DNA of 30,570 bases from Eimeria necatrix (lineage: Eukaryota; Apicomplexa; Conoidasida; Eucoccidiorida; Eimeriidae), in assembly GCF_000499385.1 (NCBI RefSeq), contig NW_013654322.1, positions 1 to 30,570 of the forward strand. The letters run 5' to 3'. Position numbers and translations under genes: made by a program. Of the stretch, positions 10,811-22,658 are shown one piece after another. How positions within the stretch are numbered: position 1 is the first letter of the stretch; each line of letters opens with the position of its first letter. Under the pieces are notes generated by a model that saw nothing but the letters and a program-made list of their open reading frames with translations, did no database searches and was not told where the DNA came from.

Positions 10811-11871
10811 CTGCGGTATTTCCACTGCTGCTCCTGCAGCGGCTGCTGCTGCCGCTGTTGCTGCCGCTGCTGCTGCCGCTGCTGCTGGAGTTGCTTTCAG
10901 TGCCTCAGCAGCTGCTGTTCACGCTGCTGCTGGGGATGCCGCTAGTGGCGCAGCAGCCGCTGCTGCTGCTGCTGCTTCTGGAGTGGCTGCTAGTGCTGCA
11001 GCAGCTTCCGCTGCTGGAGCCGTTGCTAGTGCTGCAGCAGCAGTTGCTGCTGCAGTCGCCGCTACAGCAGCTGCCGCTGCCGCTCCCGCTGCTGCTGCTG
11101 CTGCTACAGCAGCCTTTACCTTGTCTATAGGTGTAGCCACAAAAAGCTAACAAAAAATCGCATAGTGCTGCTCATGGAGCTGCAATGCTGCTGCGGTTGA
11201 AGCTGCCGTTGCTTGTGCTGCTGCTGCTGGCACCAACTGCTGCAGGTCTTGCTGCTGCTTCTGCTGCTGTGTCTCCTGCAGCGTCGGGCTCAACTGATCC
11301 CTTTTATCTTCATTTCCAGTCACAAATTTCACGTTAGCCAAGGAGCAGCTGCTGCGGCTGCGATGCTGCTGCCGACGAGGCCGCTGCAGCAGCAGCAGCA
11401 GCTGCTGCTGCTGCTGCCAAAGCTGCGACTGGGGCTGCAGCAGCAAGACCTGCTGCTGTTGCTGCAGCAAATAGCTCAATGACTTCTTTCGCCCGGCAGC
11501 AGCAACTTCTATGTAGTTCTTAAGCCTCAGTCAGACACCACAGCGCTGCGCTGCTGCTGCTGCTCCAGCTGCCGCGTCTGCTGCTCAAGGTTAGGTCTTG
11601 CTGCAGTTTCGCTGCAACACGCTGCAGCGAGCAGGCCATCCGCAGCAACAGCAGCAGCAGCAGCAGCAGAACAGCGGAATGAACGGGTGTGCAGCCAAAT
11701 AGCTGCTCCACAAGACCAGGGGAGAAGCTGCTGCTGCAGCTCGACCCGGAGCTCGTCAGCAGCAGCCGCAGCAGCGACAGCAGCAGCTGCAGCGGAGATA
11801 GCAGCAGCAGTGCAGCAAAACTCGCCGCCGCAGCAGCAGCAGCCAAGGAACAACATGGTCTCCAAGCAACA
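10811..11871. promoter_or_regulatory. Divergent intergenic region between ARV1 and MON2
   Basis: About 1.06 kb between two divergent starts, so it should hold both promoters and 5' UTRs. It is mostly CTG/CAG repeats, with two unique patches: 11128-11160 (AT-rich, many A runs) and 11290-11350. No TATA box or defined motif is evident. Confidence 0.45.
11270..11350 (-). pseudogene. Orphan fragment resembling the N-terminus of ITPase (HAM1 family)
   Basis: The minus strand encodes LANVKFVTGNEDKRDQLSPT within an otherwise repetitive 110-codon frame (11479-11147). The HAM1/ITPA nucleotide-sanitising enzymes begin with a beta-strand and FVTGN-x-x-K; here F-V-T-G-N-E-D-K is intact. I find no other ITPase block (such as the acidic catalytic segment) within the 450 bases before ARV1 or elsewhere in the window. 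It may be an exon relic, an unrelated exon, or chance. Confidence 0.3.
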
Positions 11872-13407
11872 ATGACGGCAGCAGCAGCAGCAGCAGATAG
11901 CGCTGCAGAGCCGCCGCCTGCTCATGTAAGCACACTGGACGACCCACCGGCAGCAGCAGCAACTGCAGCAACTGCAGCAGCAGCATCTGCTGCTGCTGCA
12001 AACTCATCACCGGGAGGTATAGATGCGGCTGCTGCGGCTCTAGATCCGCCTGCTGCTGCTGCTGGGGCCCTCGATGGCCCGGCAGCAGCTGCGGCGCCGG
12101 CACCTGCAGCAGCAGCAGCAGCAGCAGAAAGAACAGCAATAGCAGCAGCAGCAGCAGCAGCAGCTCAATTTCCGTGGAACGAACTGCGTGAGGCCGCGCT
12201 AGAGGCTTGCTGCGCTGTGGAGAAGGAGCTGACGGCGCTGCTGCAGGACAGCAAGAAGAAGTACAGCAGCAGCAGCAGCAGCAGCAGGTTGCATGACTCC
12301 TGTGTTGCTGCTATTGCGCTGCTGCAGCAGCACATGGACAGGCTGAGCGAAGGCCTGCCGGTCTTGGCTGCAGCAGCGCAGCGGTCTGCAGCAGCAGCTT
12401 CGCAGGAGCCAGCAGCAGCAGCAGCAGCAGCGCTGCAGCAGCAGCAAGCAGCAGCAGAAGCAGCAGCAAGCCTCCTGGCTGCCTTCCCCGTCAGAGAAAT
12501 GGTGCTTGTTGCAAGAGATGCAGCAAGAACTGAGAGTATGAAGTTGCTGCTGGGAGCAGCAAACCTGCTGCGGTGTCTGCTGCTGCACCTGCAGCGGCGG
12601 CTGCTGATGACGCCCCACCCGCAGCAGCAGCAGCAGCAGCAGCAGCAGGCGCCGTCGACGCTGCAGCAGTCCCCTCTGCATGAGGAGCCTGCTGCAGACG
12701 CAGATGCTGCTGCTGCTGCCACGGAAGCAGCAGCTTCGGACGTGCTGCTGCTCGTGTCGGTGCTGGAGGACTTGCTGCAGCAAGCGCAGCAGCAGCAGCC
12801 GCAGCAGCAGCAGCAGCTGAGGATCCGCGTGCTGCAGGTGGCGCTGCTGGTGGCAGCACCTGAAGCACGGGTTGCTGCTGATGCTGCTGTTGTGCATCGG
12901 CTGGCCCGTTTGTTTGTTTGGCTGATTAAAGCAGCAACAGCTCCTGCTGCTGCTGCTGCGCCTGCTGCAGCTGCTGCTTCCGCTGCTGCTGGCCACTCCA
13001 AAGCAGCAGCAGCAGCAGCAGCAGCAGCCACAAATACTCCCCTCTTCCACGGCGCCTGCGCAGGCCTAGAGCAGCTCATCAGCTGCCTTGTGGGGGGCGC
13101 GTTTCTTGAGCAGCAGCAGCAGCAGCAGCAACCGCAGCAGCAGCAGCAGCAGCAGGGTGAGAATGGCTTGCACTCAGTTGAGTTCCTTCCAAGCAGCAGC
13201 AGCACCAGCAGCAACGCGCTAGAAGCCACCGTGAGCTTTGAGCAGCGGCAGCAACAGCAGCAGCAGCAGCAACAGCAGCAACAGCAGCAGCAGCAGCAAC
13301 AGCAGCAACAGCAGCAGCAGCAGCCGGGCCGCGCAGGGAGGGCTCTGCTGCACCTTCTTGAGGATTTGACTCAGGTGCTGATGCAATCTTGCAAGGCGGA
13401 TGCAGCA

Positions 13408-13442
<35 letters not shown>

Positions 13443-13848
13443 CAGCAGACTTGTTCCTGCAGCAGCGTGGCTGGGGGACTTGTCTTTGTCTCCTTCTGTT
13501 TGTCTCCATTTGTGGAGCCGCGTTTTGCTGCAGCATCCTTCGTTGCCGCTGCTGCTGCCTGGTTTGCTGCAGCTGCTGCAGCAGCAGCTGTGCCCCACGC
13601 TGCAGCAGCAGCTGCTGCAGCAGCAGCAGGAGAAGCCCGTGCTGCTGCGCGCAGTGAGGCTCGTGGTACAGCTGGTTTACATGTACTTCCCGCTGCTGCA
13701 GCAGCAGGCTGTGTCGCTGCTGCTGCTGCTGCAGCGGCTAGCTGACGTAGCAGCAGATTGGGTCAGGGCAGTAGCCCTTGAGGCGCTGGCAGTTTGCTGC
13801 AGCGACAAGGTGCTGCTGCTGCAGCTAGACGCGCCTGACAGCTCTGCT

Positions 13849-13892
<44 letters not shown>

Positions 13893-14353
13893 CTCACCAG
13901 CAGCAGCAGCAGCCGCACCTCGGCCTCCCCAGCGCCGCCTGCTGGCCCAAATCCTCGAGACCTTCAGCCGCACAGTTCATCAGATTTGCTTCGCGTCTGC
14001 TGCAGAGCAGCAGCAGTTGCTGCTGCTGCTGCACAGAGACGCCCTCCAGCTTTGCCCCGATGCTGCTGCTGCTGCAGCAGCAGCAAAACAACAAGGCTCA
14101 GGTGTCCACACAGCGATGGGTGCAATCCGAGATGCTGCTGCTGCAGCAAGGAGAGCTTCAGCAGGCTTCTGGCTTGCGCTGCCTCCCTCCGGCAGCAGCA
14201 GCAGCAGCGACACCAGCAGCAGCAGCAGCAGCATCAGCAGCAGCAAGATGCGGCCTGTGGCGCTGCCTCACGATGCTGCTTTTCTCCTGAGCAACAGCAG
14301 CAGCACCAACAGCAGCCGAAGCAGCAGCCCGCGTAGAAGCGCTGCGGGCCCCT

Positions 14354-14388
<35 letters not shown>

Positions 14389-14520
14389 GGAGCAGCTGCT
14401 GCAACGCAGTCTCCCGCAGCAGCACGGCACGGCTCTTTCAGCTCCATTGGGTTTGGCTCTCGGGAGCTGCAGCGAGCGAAAAGCAGCAGCAGCAACAGCA
14501 GCAAGACTTCAGCTGCTGAG

Positions 14521-14555
<35 letters not shown>

Positions 14556-15555
14556 GGGCGCCGTGTGGAACACAGCGCCGCGGCTGCTGGAGTGCTGCGC
14601 TGCACTGGGTTCCCCAGAAGACGAAGCAGCAGCAGCAGCAGCTGCTGCTGCTGCTGTGTCTCGCTCGCGGCTGCTGCATGTGTCTCTGTCGGGGCTGCTG
14701 CTCTCTGTGGAGGCGCTGCTTGCTGCAACCTTGGAAGCTGCTGCTGCTGCGCCTCCTGCTGCAGCAGTTGCTGCGGTTGCTGCTGCTGGAGCGGACTCGG
14801 AGCTGCAGCAAAGGCGGCTGCTGCAGCAGCCACTGGACCTGCCTTTCACGCAGCACCAAGCTTGCTGCTGCGCTGCTGCTGCAGCCTGCTGGAGCCCTCT
14901 TGTGTCTGCTTTGGGACTGCTGCTGACAGCTCATGTGTCTCTCACTTTGCAGGCAGCAACGAGCAGCAGCAATAGCAGCAGCAGCAGCAGCAAGAGGGAC
15001 GCTGCGTCGGCGTGGCAGCGGCAAGTGGCTGCTGCTGCAGCAACAAGCACCCTGCTTAACTGCTGCTACCAGCTGCTGCTCGTCTGCTGCCTCCTCCGTA
15101 TTGCTGCTGCATGCACTGCAGTGCTGCATGCAGTGGCTCGCTTTTGTTTGTATGCTGCAATGGGCAGCGCTGCTGCTCCTGCTGCTGCATCGGACAGCAG
15201 CCCCCACATGCAGCGCAGCAGCAGCAGCAACAGCAGCAGCAACAGCAGCAGCACCTCAGCAGCAGCAGCCGTTGTTGCTGCTGCTGGGGGCGCTGCTGCC
15301 TCTCTAGGCCTAAGTGGCTCCGAAGCCTTGACGTGGCTGTTTGGCAGGCGCAGCGACAGCAAAAACGGCAGCAGCAGCTCCGGCAGCAGCAGCGGCAGCA
15401 AGGTGCTGCCGCAGCAGCAGCAGCAGGTGTCGCAGCTTGCTGCTGCTGCTCGTGTCTTCCTGTTTGCCGTCGTCTCCAATCTAGGCAGTCTGCTGTCTCC
15501 TTCTTGTTGGCTGCTGTGCCTCAGAGCCCTTGAGGAGCTGCCGCCAGAGCTTGCC

Positions 15556-15593
<38 letters not shown>

Positions 15594-16423
15594 GCAACAA
15601 GTAGGGCCGCTGCTTTCCAGCAGTTTTAGCTTGCCTTCCGCCTTTAAAGATCCAGCAGAAGCAGCAGAGCGTGAGGCCGACGAGGCGACAGCAGCAGCAG
15701 CAGCTTACTGGAGGGGCTTGGGGCTTAGCGAGCAGGCAGCAGGAGCAGCAGCAGCTGCTGCTGCTGCTGCTGCTGTATCCGCTGCTTCCTCAGCCTGCCC
15801 CCCGGCTCTTCAAGGCGTAGCCGCCCTTGACAGCAGCAGCTTCAGCAGCGCGCAGCAGCAGCCAGCATCCCCTTCTTCCTCTTCCTTACCTGCTGCTGCT
15901 GCTGCTGCTGCTGCTGGTATGGGCGAACTTGCTGCTTTTGGTTTGGTGTCGAGACACCTGAGCACAGAAGGCCTGCGCTGCGCGCTGCAGGCGCATGCAA
16001 AGCACACGCTGCTGCTGCTGCTGAAGGCGTACTCCTCCGTTCCAGGTGCAGCAGCAGCAGCAGCAGACACGCCAGCAGGCTTCGGCCTGCTGCAGCAGCA
16101 GCAGGAGCAGCAGGACACCGCAGACCGCTGCTGCTGCAGCAAAGGAGGGCCTTGCCAGATATCTGGGTGTGCAGCAGCAATTTCTGCAAGTGCAGCAGCA
16201 ACAGCAGCAGCAGCAACAGGCAGCGCAGCAACAGCAACCTGGCAGGGCTGCAGCAGCAATTCGCTGGAGCCCTTCATTGGCCCCAGGGCGGAAAGGCTCA
16301 GCAGCAGAAGCAGCAGCAGCTGCTGCGCCAGCGAAGCGCTGCTGCTGCCGCCGTGCTGGCGGCGGCTGCTGCTGCTGCTGCTCTACAACATCGACCGCGT
16401 GCTGCTGCTGTTTGACGGCTCCC

Positions 16424-16458
<35 letters not shown>

Positions 16459-17041
16459 GATGAGGAGGAAAGTGCTGCCCTCACTTTTGCTGCTCTTGCT
16501 GACGCGCCGCAGCTAAGCCCAGCAGCAAGAGCAGACACTGTGAGGTGTCTGTGTCTCAGTTTGCAGGTGCTGCTGCCTGAAATGGGTGCTTGCTGCTCAG
16601 CAGCAGCAGCAGCTGCTGCTGCTGCTTGTCCGGAAGAGAGCGCCGCCGCTGCTGCAGCAGCAGCAGCAGCAGAGTCCGAGCTGCAGTGCGTCGCGCTGCA
16701 GTGCCTCTGCAGCTTGCTGGCCTCAGCAAATGGCGTGTCTCGTTTTGCTGCTCTTCGCGCGCTGCAGCAGCTGCTGCAGACACAGGGGCAGCTGCTGCGG
16801 CCTAAGGCGTGGCTGCTGGTTCTTGCTGCAGTAGGCGCCTGGGCCTCGCTGCAGGTGCCGCGCGAGCTGCATGCGGTTGTTGCTGCAGTTGCTGCTGCCA
16901 GAAGCACGAACTGCTGCAGCAGCAGCAGCAGCAGCAAGCAGCTAATCCAGACCCCAGGCTGCAGCGCAGAGCGCAGGGAACTTCTCGCCCTGGCGGAGCT
17001 CATAGTGCATGACTACGGAGAGGAAATCCCGATGCATGTGA

Positions 17042-17120
<79 letters not shown>

Positions 17121-17585
17121 TTGCTGCTGCTGCGCAAGTGCCGCTGCTTTTGACTATTCTGTTTCGCGAGTATGCCTTTGCTGCAGCGACTGACGCATGT
17201 CTTGGCAGCAGCTGTGGCGGCGCTGGCGAGCTCCGAGGAGAGCAGCAGCAGCAGCAGCAGCAGCAGCGACGCAGGAGCAGCAGCAGCAGCTGGAACGGCA
17301 GATCTGTCGGCGGGCTTTGCTTCTTGCTTCGCATACAGATGCATTGGCCTTCTTTGGTCCCTCACGGACTTCTTAGGAAAGTCTCGCCGAAAGAAAAATG
17401 CTGCTGCTGCTGCTGCTGCAGCAGAAGACAAGGCCGAAGCCGGGGCAGCGCCGGCTGCTGCAGCAAACGAAGCAGCAGCAGGCCCACGAGCAGCAGCACA
17501 AGCAGCAGACGATGCAGCAGACACGGCTTTCTGCGGCCTGCAGCTGGCATCCCACCTGCGCGCTTTCGAGCCTCTGTGGCTGACG

Positions 17586-17628
<43 letters not shown>

Positions 17629-17785
17629 CAGTGGAGGAGCTGCTAACTTCCCAGACATTCTTACACTTAAGTCAACTGGCCACAGACAAAAGGCCAGAGC
17701 TGCGGCACTGCTCTTTGCGCAGTCTAATTGCCGCGCTGCGCTCCTGCCCCTTGTCGCTGCAGCAAGCGCATGCACTGAGGTACCA

Positions 17786-17822
<37 letters not shown>

Positions 17823-18508
17823 CCCACAGTGCTGCTGCGACTGCTGCATGTGCTGCTGCTGCTGACGGTGCTGCTGCTGCTGCGGAGGGAAACAGTTCTC
17901 GGCAAAAGTAAAGTGCCTATGGAGCCGCAGACTAGAGCAACTAGAGCTTCTCTGCAGCAGCAGCAGCAAAGATGCTGCTGTTGCACCCTGGCTCGAATTG
18001 TGGCATGATTTTGCTGCTGCTGTTGCTGCTGCTGCTGCAGGTGCGTTTCCCGCATCCTGACCACGACCTTGTTGGATGTTTGCGGCGCTTATATTAAGCT
18101 GGCGTTGCGGCGAGGCGAGAGCAGCAGCAGCAGCAGCAACAACAGCAGCAGGAGCACCAGCAGCAGCAGCAACAGCAGCGACACGGAGGCGAAACAGTGG
18201 GCAGAGACACTTGTGATTGCTGTGGATGGGGTGCGTGTGCTTCTGCTGCACTACGCTGGCGCATTGCAGCAGCAGCAGCAGCAGCAGGAGCAGCAGCAGC
18301 AGCAAGAGCTGCAGCAGCAACAAGCGCAGCAGCTCAATGAGCAGCGCGAAATCGTAGACGTCATAGTTGAGTCTGCTGCTGCGCTGCTGCTCTCGATCCA
18401 AGCAGCAACACAAACAGCAAATTCGCCTCCCCCCGAGCTGCTGCTGGCAGCAAATCGAGCTCTTGAAGACACTCTGACCCTCAGCGTATCATTTGCGCCT
18501 GTAAGGGA

Positions 18509-18541
<33 letters not shown>

Positions 18542-19083
18542 TTGCTGCTGCTGTTACTGCTGCTGTTGCTTCTGCTGCTGTTGCTGCTGCTTTGCTGCTG
18601 CTGCTTTGCTGCTGCTGCTTCTGTTGTGCTGTTGGTGCTGGTGCTTTTGTTGCTGCTGCTGTTGCTGCTGCTACTGTGCTGCTGCTGCCTCTCTTGCTCT
18701 TTCGCGCTGCTGCTTTTTATCACATCCCATTTTGCTGCTGTTGCTGCTTCCTACGGTCTGCCGGGCGGCTGTTGCTGTTGCTGTTGCTGCTGGGACTGTC
18801 TCCTGCTTGCTTCTGCTGCTGTCCATTGGCTTTAATGGTCGTCTTGGCGGTTACATGTCGGGCTGCTGCATGCAGCAGCAGCTGCTGCTGCTTATTTGCT
18901 GCTGCTGTAGCTGCTGCTTCATATGCAGGCGCTAGAGCCAGCCAGGCTTTCTTTCATTCTGCCGCTGGGTAGCCATTCTGCTGCTGCTGCTGCCGCCGCT
19001 GCTGCTGCTGCCTTAGGTCCCACTGGAGACTCTGCACCAACTATACCGTCGCTCTTCGTTTGCTGCTGTCGAGGACCTCGCGG

Positions 19084-19126
<43 letters not shown>

Positions 19127-19583
19127 CAACGGCAGTGAAACGGAAGGAACAACGACATTGTGGATGATGGGTTGGGCAGTGTACTGGCAGCTCGCGAGGA
19201 ACCTGCTGCCGCCATTAAGTGCACTGCAGCAAGCAAGCACCCCCGAGCAGCAGCAGCAGCAGCAGCTGCTGCTGCTGCTGCAGCGGAGCTCACTCGGGGC
19301 CCAAGAGGCAGAGGCCGTCATGTCTTCTCTTTTGGAGCTGCTGGAGTTCGCTTCTGCACGACGCGCAGCAGCGGCAGCAGCAGCAGCAGCAGCAGCCCCT
19401 GCAGCAGCTGCTGCTGCAGAAGCAGCAGCAGCAGCAGCAGCGGCAGTGACGACTGGGTCAGTGGAGCACGCGGTGTCTGTACAGCTCGCGCTGGGGCTGC
19501 TGACTTCGCCTTCTCTCTTTTCTCGTCATGCAACTCCCCTTGCCTTGCCGCCTGCTGCAGAGACCACTGGTCAGCCCTGCTGC

Positions 19584-19618
<35 letters not shown>

Positions 19619-19830
19619 CTGCTTTTGCTGCAGTGCTTTGGCTGCCTCATTCCTTGCTGCTGCTGCAGCTGCGCTCACAGGAGCGCCGGTGACCCGGTTC
19701 TCTGTAGACCCTAAACCCTAAACCCTAAACCCTGCACTGCTTCAAGGCTAAGGGAGGGTTTGGTGGCTGTCTTCGCTTTGCAGGGACCAGTACTTCTCCA
19801 GAGACCCCACAGCAGGAGCAGCCGCAGCAG

Positions 19831-19861
<31 letters not shown>

Positions 19862-20867
19862 TGCCGCTGCTGCAAGAGGAGCAGCAGCAAGAGTGGCACG
19901 CAGCAGCACGCACTGCTACAGAGGGGCCTTGGTATTCTTGGGCGGTTGTTCGTAGCAGCGTCATGGAGTTTGCTGCTGCAGCAGACTGCAGGCTGCTTGT
20001 GGGGTCTCAGCAGCAGCAACAGCAGCAGCAGCAGCAGCAGCTCCTGCTGCACCTGCCGCCTGTGCAGGGAGTGCAAGGCGCAGCAGGGCCAGCTAGGCGA
20101 AACAGCTGCAGCAGCAAACGTAACGGTGACAGCCTGAAGCTCGGCTTTTCGTGCTTGCGACTGCAGCAGCACGCTGCAGCAGCAGCTGCCGCTGCATCTG
20201 CTGCTGCTGCTGCTTGCAGCAGCAGCAGCCCCCGAGGATCAGCAGGTTCTCCGCAGCACGTGAAGTCAACGAACCCATTTGAGCCCGACAGCACCGCATG
20301 CAGCAGCACGAGCAGCACACCTGCAGCAGCAACAGCAGCAGCAGCAGCCGCAACAGCAGCAGCAGCTGCTGCTGCTGCTGCACCAACAGCAGCCATGCTG
20401 GACGAGATGAGACAGCGAATTGACTTGCGCCGCTTCTTACCCCTGCAGCAAACAGCTTCAGCAGCTCTCTCCCCGTTGGGAGCAGCAGCAGCAGCAAGCG
20501 CAGCATTAACGGACGCTGCAGCTGCTGGAGAATCAGAAGAGGGCTCAGCAGCAGCAGCAGCTGCTGCAGCGGCTGCTGCTAGTGCTGCTGATGCCGCTGC
20601 ATGCTTGAAAGATGAACTGCCCTTTTGCTGCTCCTTCCGCCTCACGAGCCTCCAGCTAATGACCTGCGGGCGTTTGCTGCAGCTGCTGCCGACTGCGCAT
20701 GCAGCCCCAAATGAAGATGTCCTGCCTTGCCTTCTGGAGGAGGTTAGCCGTTGCTGCTGCTGCTGCTGCTGCTGCTGCGGCTGCTGTTTCCCTGCTGGCT
20801 TAGCACTCGGTATGTCCGTAGTATTGCTGCGTTCAAGCTCCTGCGGCTCGCTTGCCGGTTGCCTTAC

Positions 20868-20903
<36 letters not shown>

Positions 20904-22127
20904 GCCGCGCTGTGTGTTTCAGATTTGCCGGGTGCTGCTGAACTTGCGGCGGCTTTTCGGGGACTCGCTGAGTCTTGCGCTGGGCAGCTCGGCGCTGCTG
21001 CTGCTGCTGCAGTTTTTCCGTATAGCCATCATCAAAGCAATGCATGCAGACCTGCAGCAGCAGCAGCAGCAGCAGCAGCAACGGGGCACCAGCAACAGCA
21101 GCAGAAGCAGCAGAACAGCCCTAGATGCTGTCCTAAACTGCGTGCCTCTGGTGCTGCAGCACTTTGTTGCTGCTGCTGCTACCCGCCAAGACCCGCGGCT
21201 GAAGTCAGTTGGTTTTTGGGCTCTGGCAGCACAAGCTGCATGCACTCTGTGTGAAGATGCTGCAGCAGCAGCAGCAGCAGCAGCAGCTAAACTACTTGTC
21301 TCGCCTGACACTCTGGAGGTGTTGTGGTGCTCAGTCAGCTCTGCGCTGCTGCAGCTAGCTACGGATGACCACGGCTCGCTGCAGCAGCAGCAGAAGCAGC
21401 AGCAGCAGCTGCAGCAGCAGCTGCTACAGCTCCACAAACGCCAGCAGCAGCTACAGCAACTTCTGCACAAACATCAGCAGCTAAATGCTGTTCAAAGTGA
21501 GGAGACACTTAGCCCTTTATGCCTCATGCAGTCTCCGCGAGTTGCTGTTTTAGGGGCTTGGGATCGAGGGTTTAGGGTTTGGGGGTTAGGGTTTAGGGTT
21601 TAGGTTTCAGGGTTCAGGGTCTAGGGTTTAGGATTTGGGGGGCTTTTGCTCTGCAGCGCATCTGCCGCAACCATTTAGCACCCCTTCCTTTCTTCCCAGT
21701 GCTGCAGCAAGCGAGCTGTATCTGCAGCAGCAGCAGCAGCAGCAGCAGCAGCTCTTCCCGCAGCAGCCGCCTCCGCCCCCGTACGCTTGCAGCCCCAGCA
21801 ATCAGCAAACGCTGCAGCAGCTGCTGCAAGAGCTGCAGCAGGTGCAGCAGCAAGTGCAGCACGTGCAGCAGGAGCTGCAGCAGCAGCATCAGCAGCAACT
21901 CTGTGACAGTCCAGAGGTTGTCTTGCTGCGGCGATGGGTGCTGCGGATTGCTGCCACGGTGCTGCAGCAGCAGCAGCAGCACCCGTGGTCTACCGCCACT
22001 CTGGCCGACCTCGTAAGACACCCTTCCTCCCTAGTCAGCAGCAGCAGCAGCAGCAACAGCAACATCGGCAGCTGCTGTTGCTGCTTAGCTCGCCAGGGTT
22101 TCAACACATCATGGCGCTGAGCTGGGC

Positions 22128-22177
<50 letters not shown>

Positions 22178-22623
22178 CAGGCTTCGGTGCTGCAGCTAGC
22201 CTGCACTGACATGCGGGCTCCGTCAACTTTTGCCCAAGAGGCATTTTCTTTGTAAGCGTTTGCCCCACTTGAAGTGTACATACACCGTGATCTGCTGCAG
22301 TGCAACAGCAGTGGACCGTTGAGCCGCTGCTGCAGTGGCTGCTGCTGCAGTGGCTGCTGCTGCAGCAGTGCTGCTCGCTGCGGCTGAGACCTGCTGCAGC
22401 AGCTGCTGCCGCCTTCTGTTGTGCTGCTTCCAGGTTCTTCCGGGTATGTGAAGCGCGCAGCCCGGAGGAGGCTCATGCAGAGGGAAGTGACGCAGCAGCA
22501 GCAGCAACTGCAGCAGCTGCTGCAGCAAGGCAAGAGTTCCTGCTGCCCCTGCTGCTGCAGGAGTGTGACAGAGTCGTCAGAGCGTACGCAGACGCAGCTC
22601 GTGATGGCCCCGAGGTTCGTTTG

Positions 22624-22658
<35 letters not shown>

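Noticed and set aside
19708..21640. Chromosome end suggested by AAACCCT repeats
   Set aside because: Arrays are short or degenerate, lie inside introns of one gene, and unique coding sequence continues on both sides.
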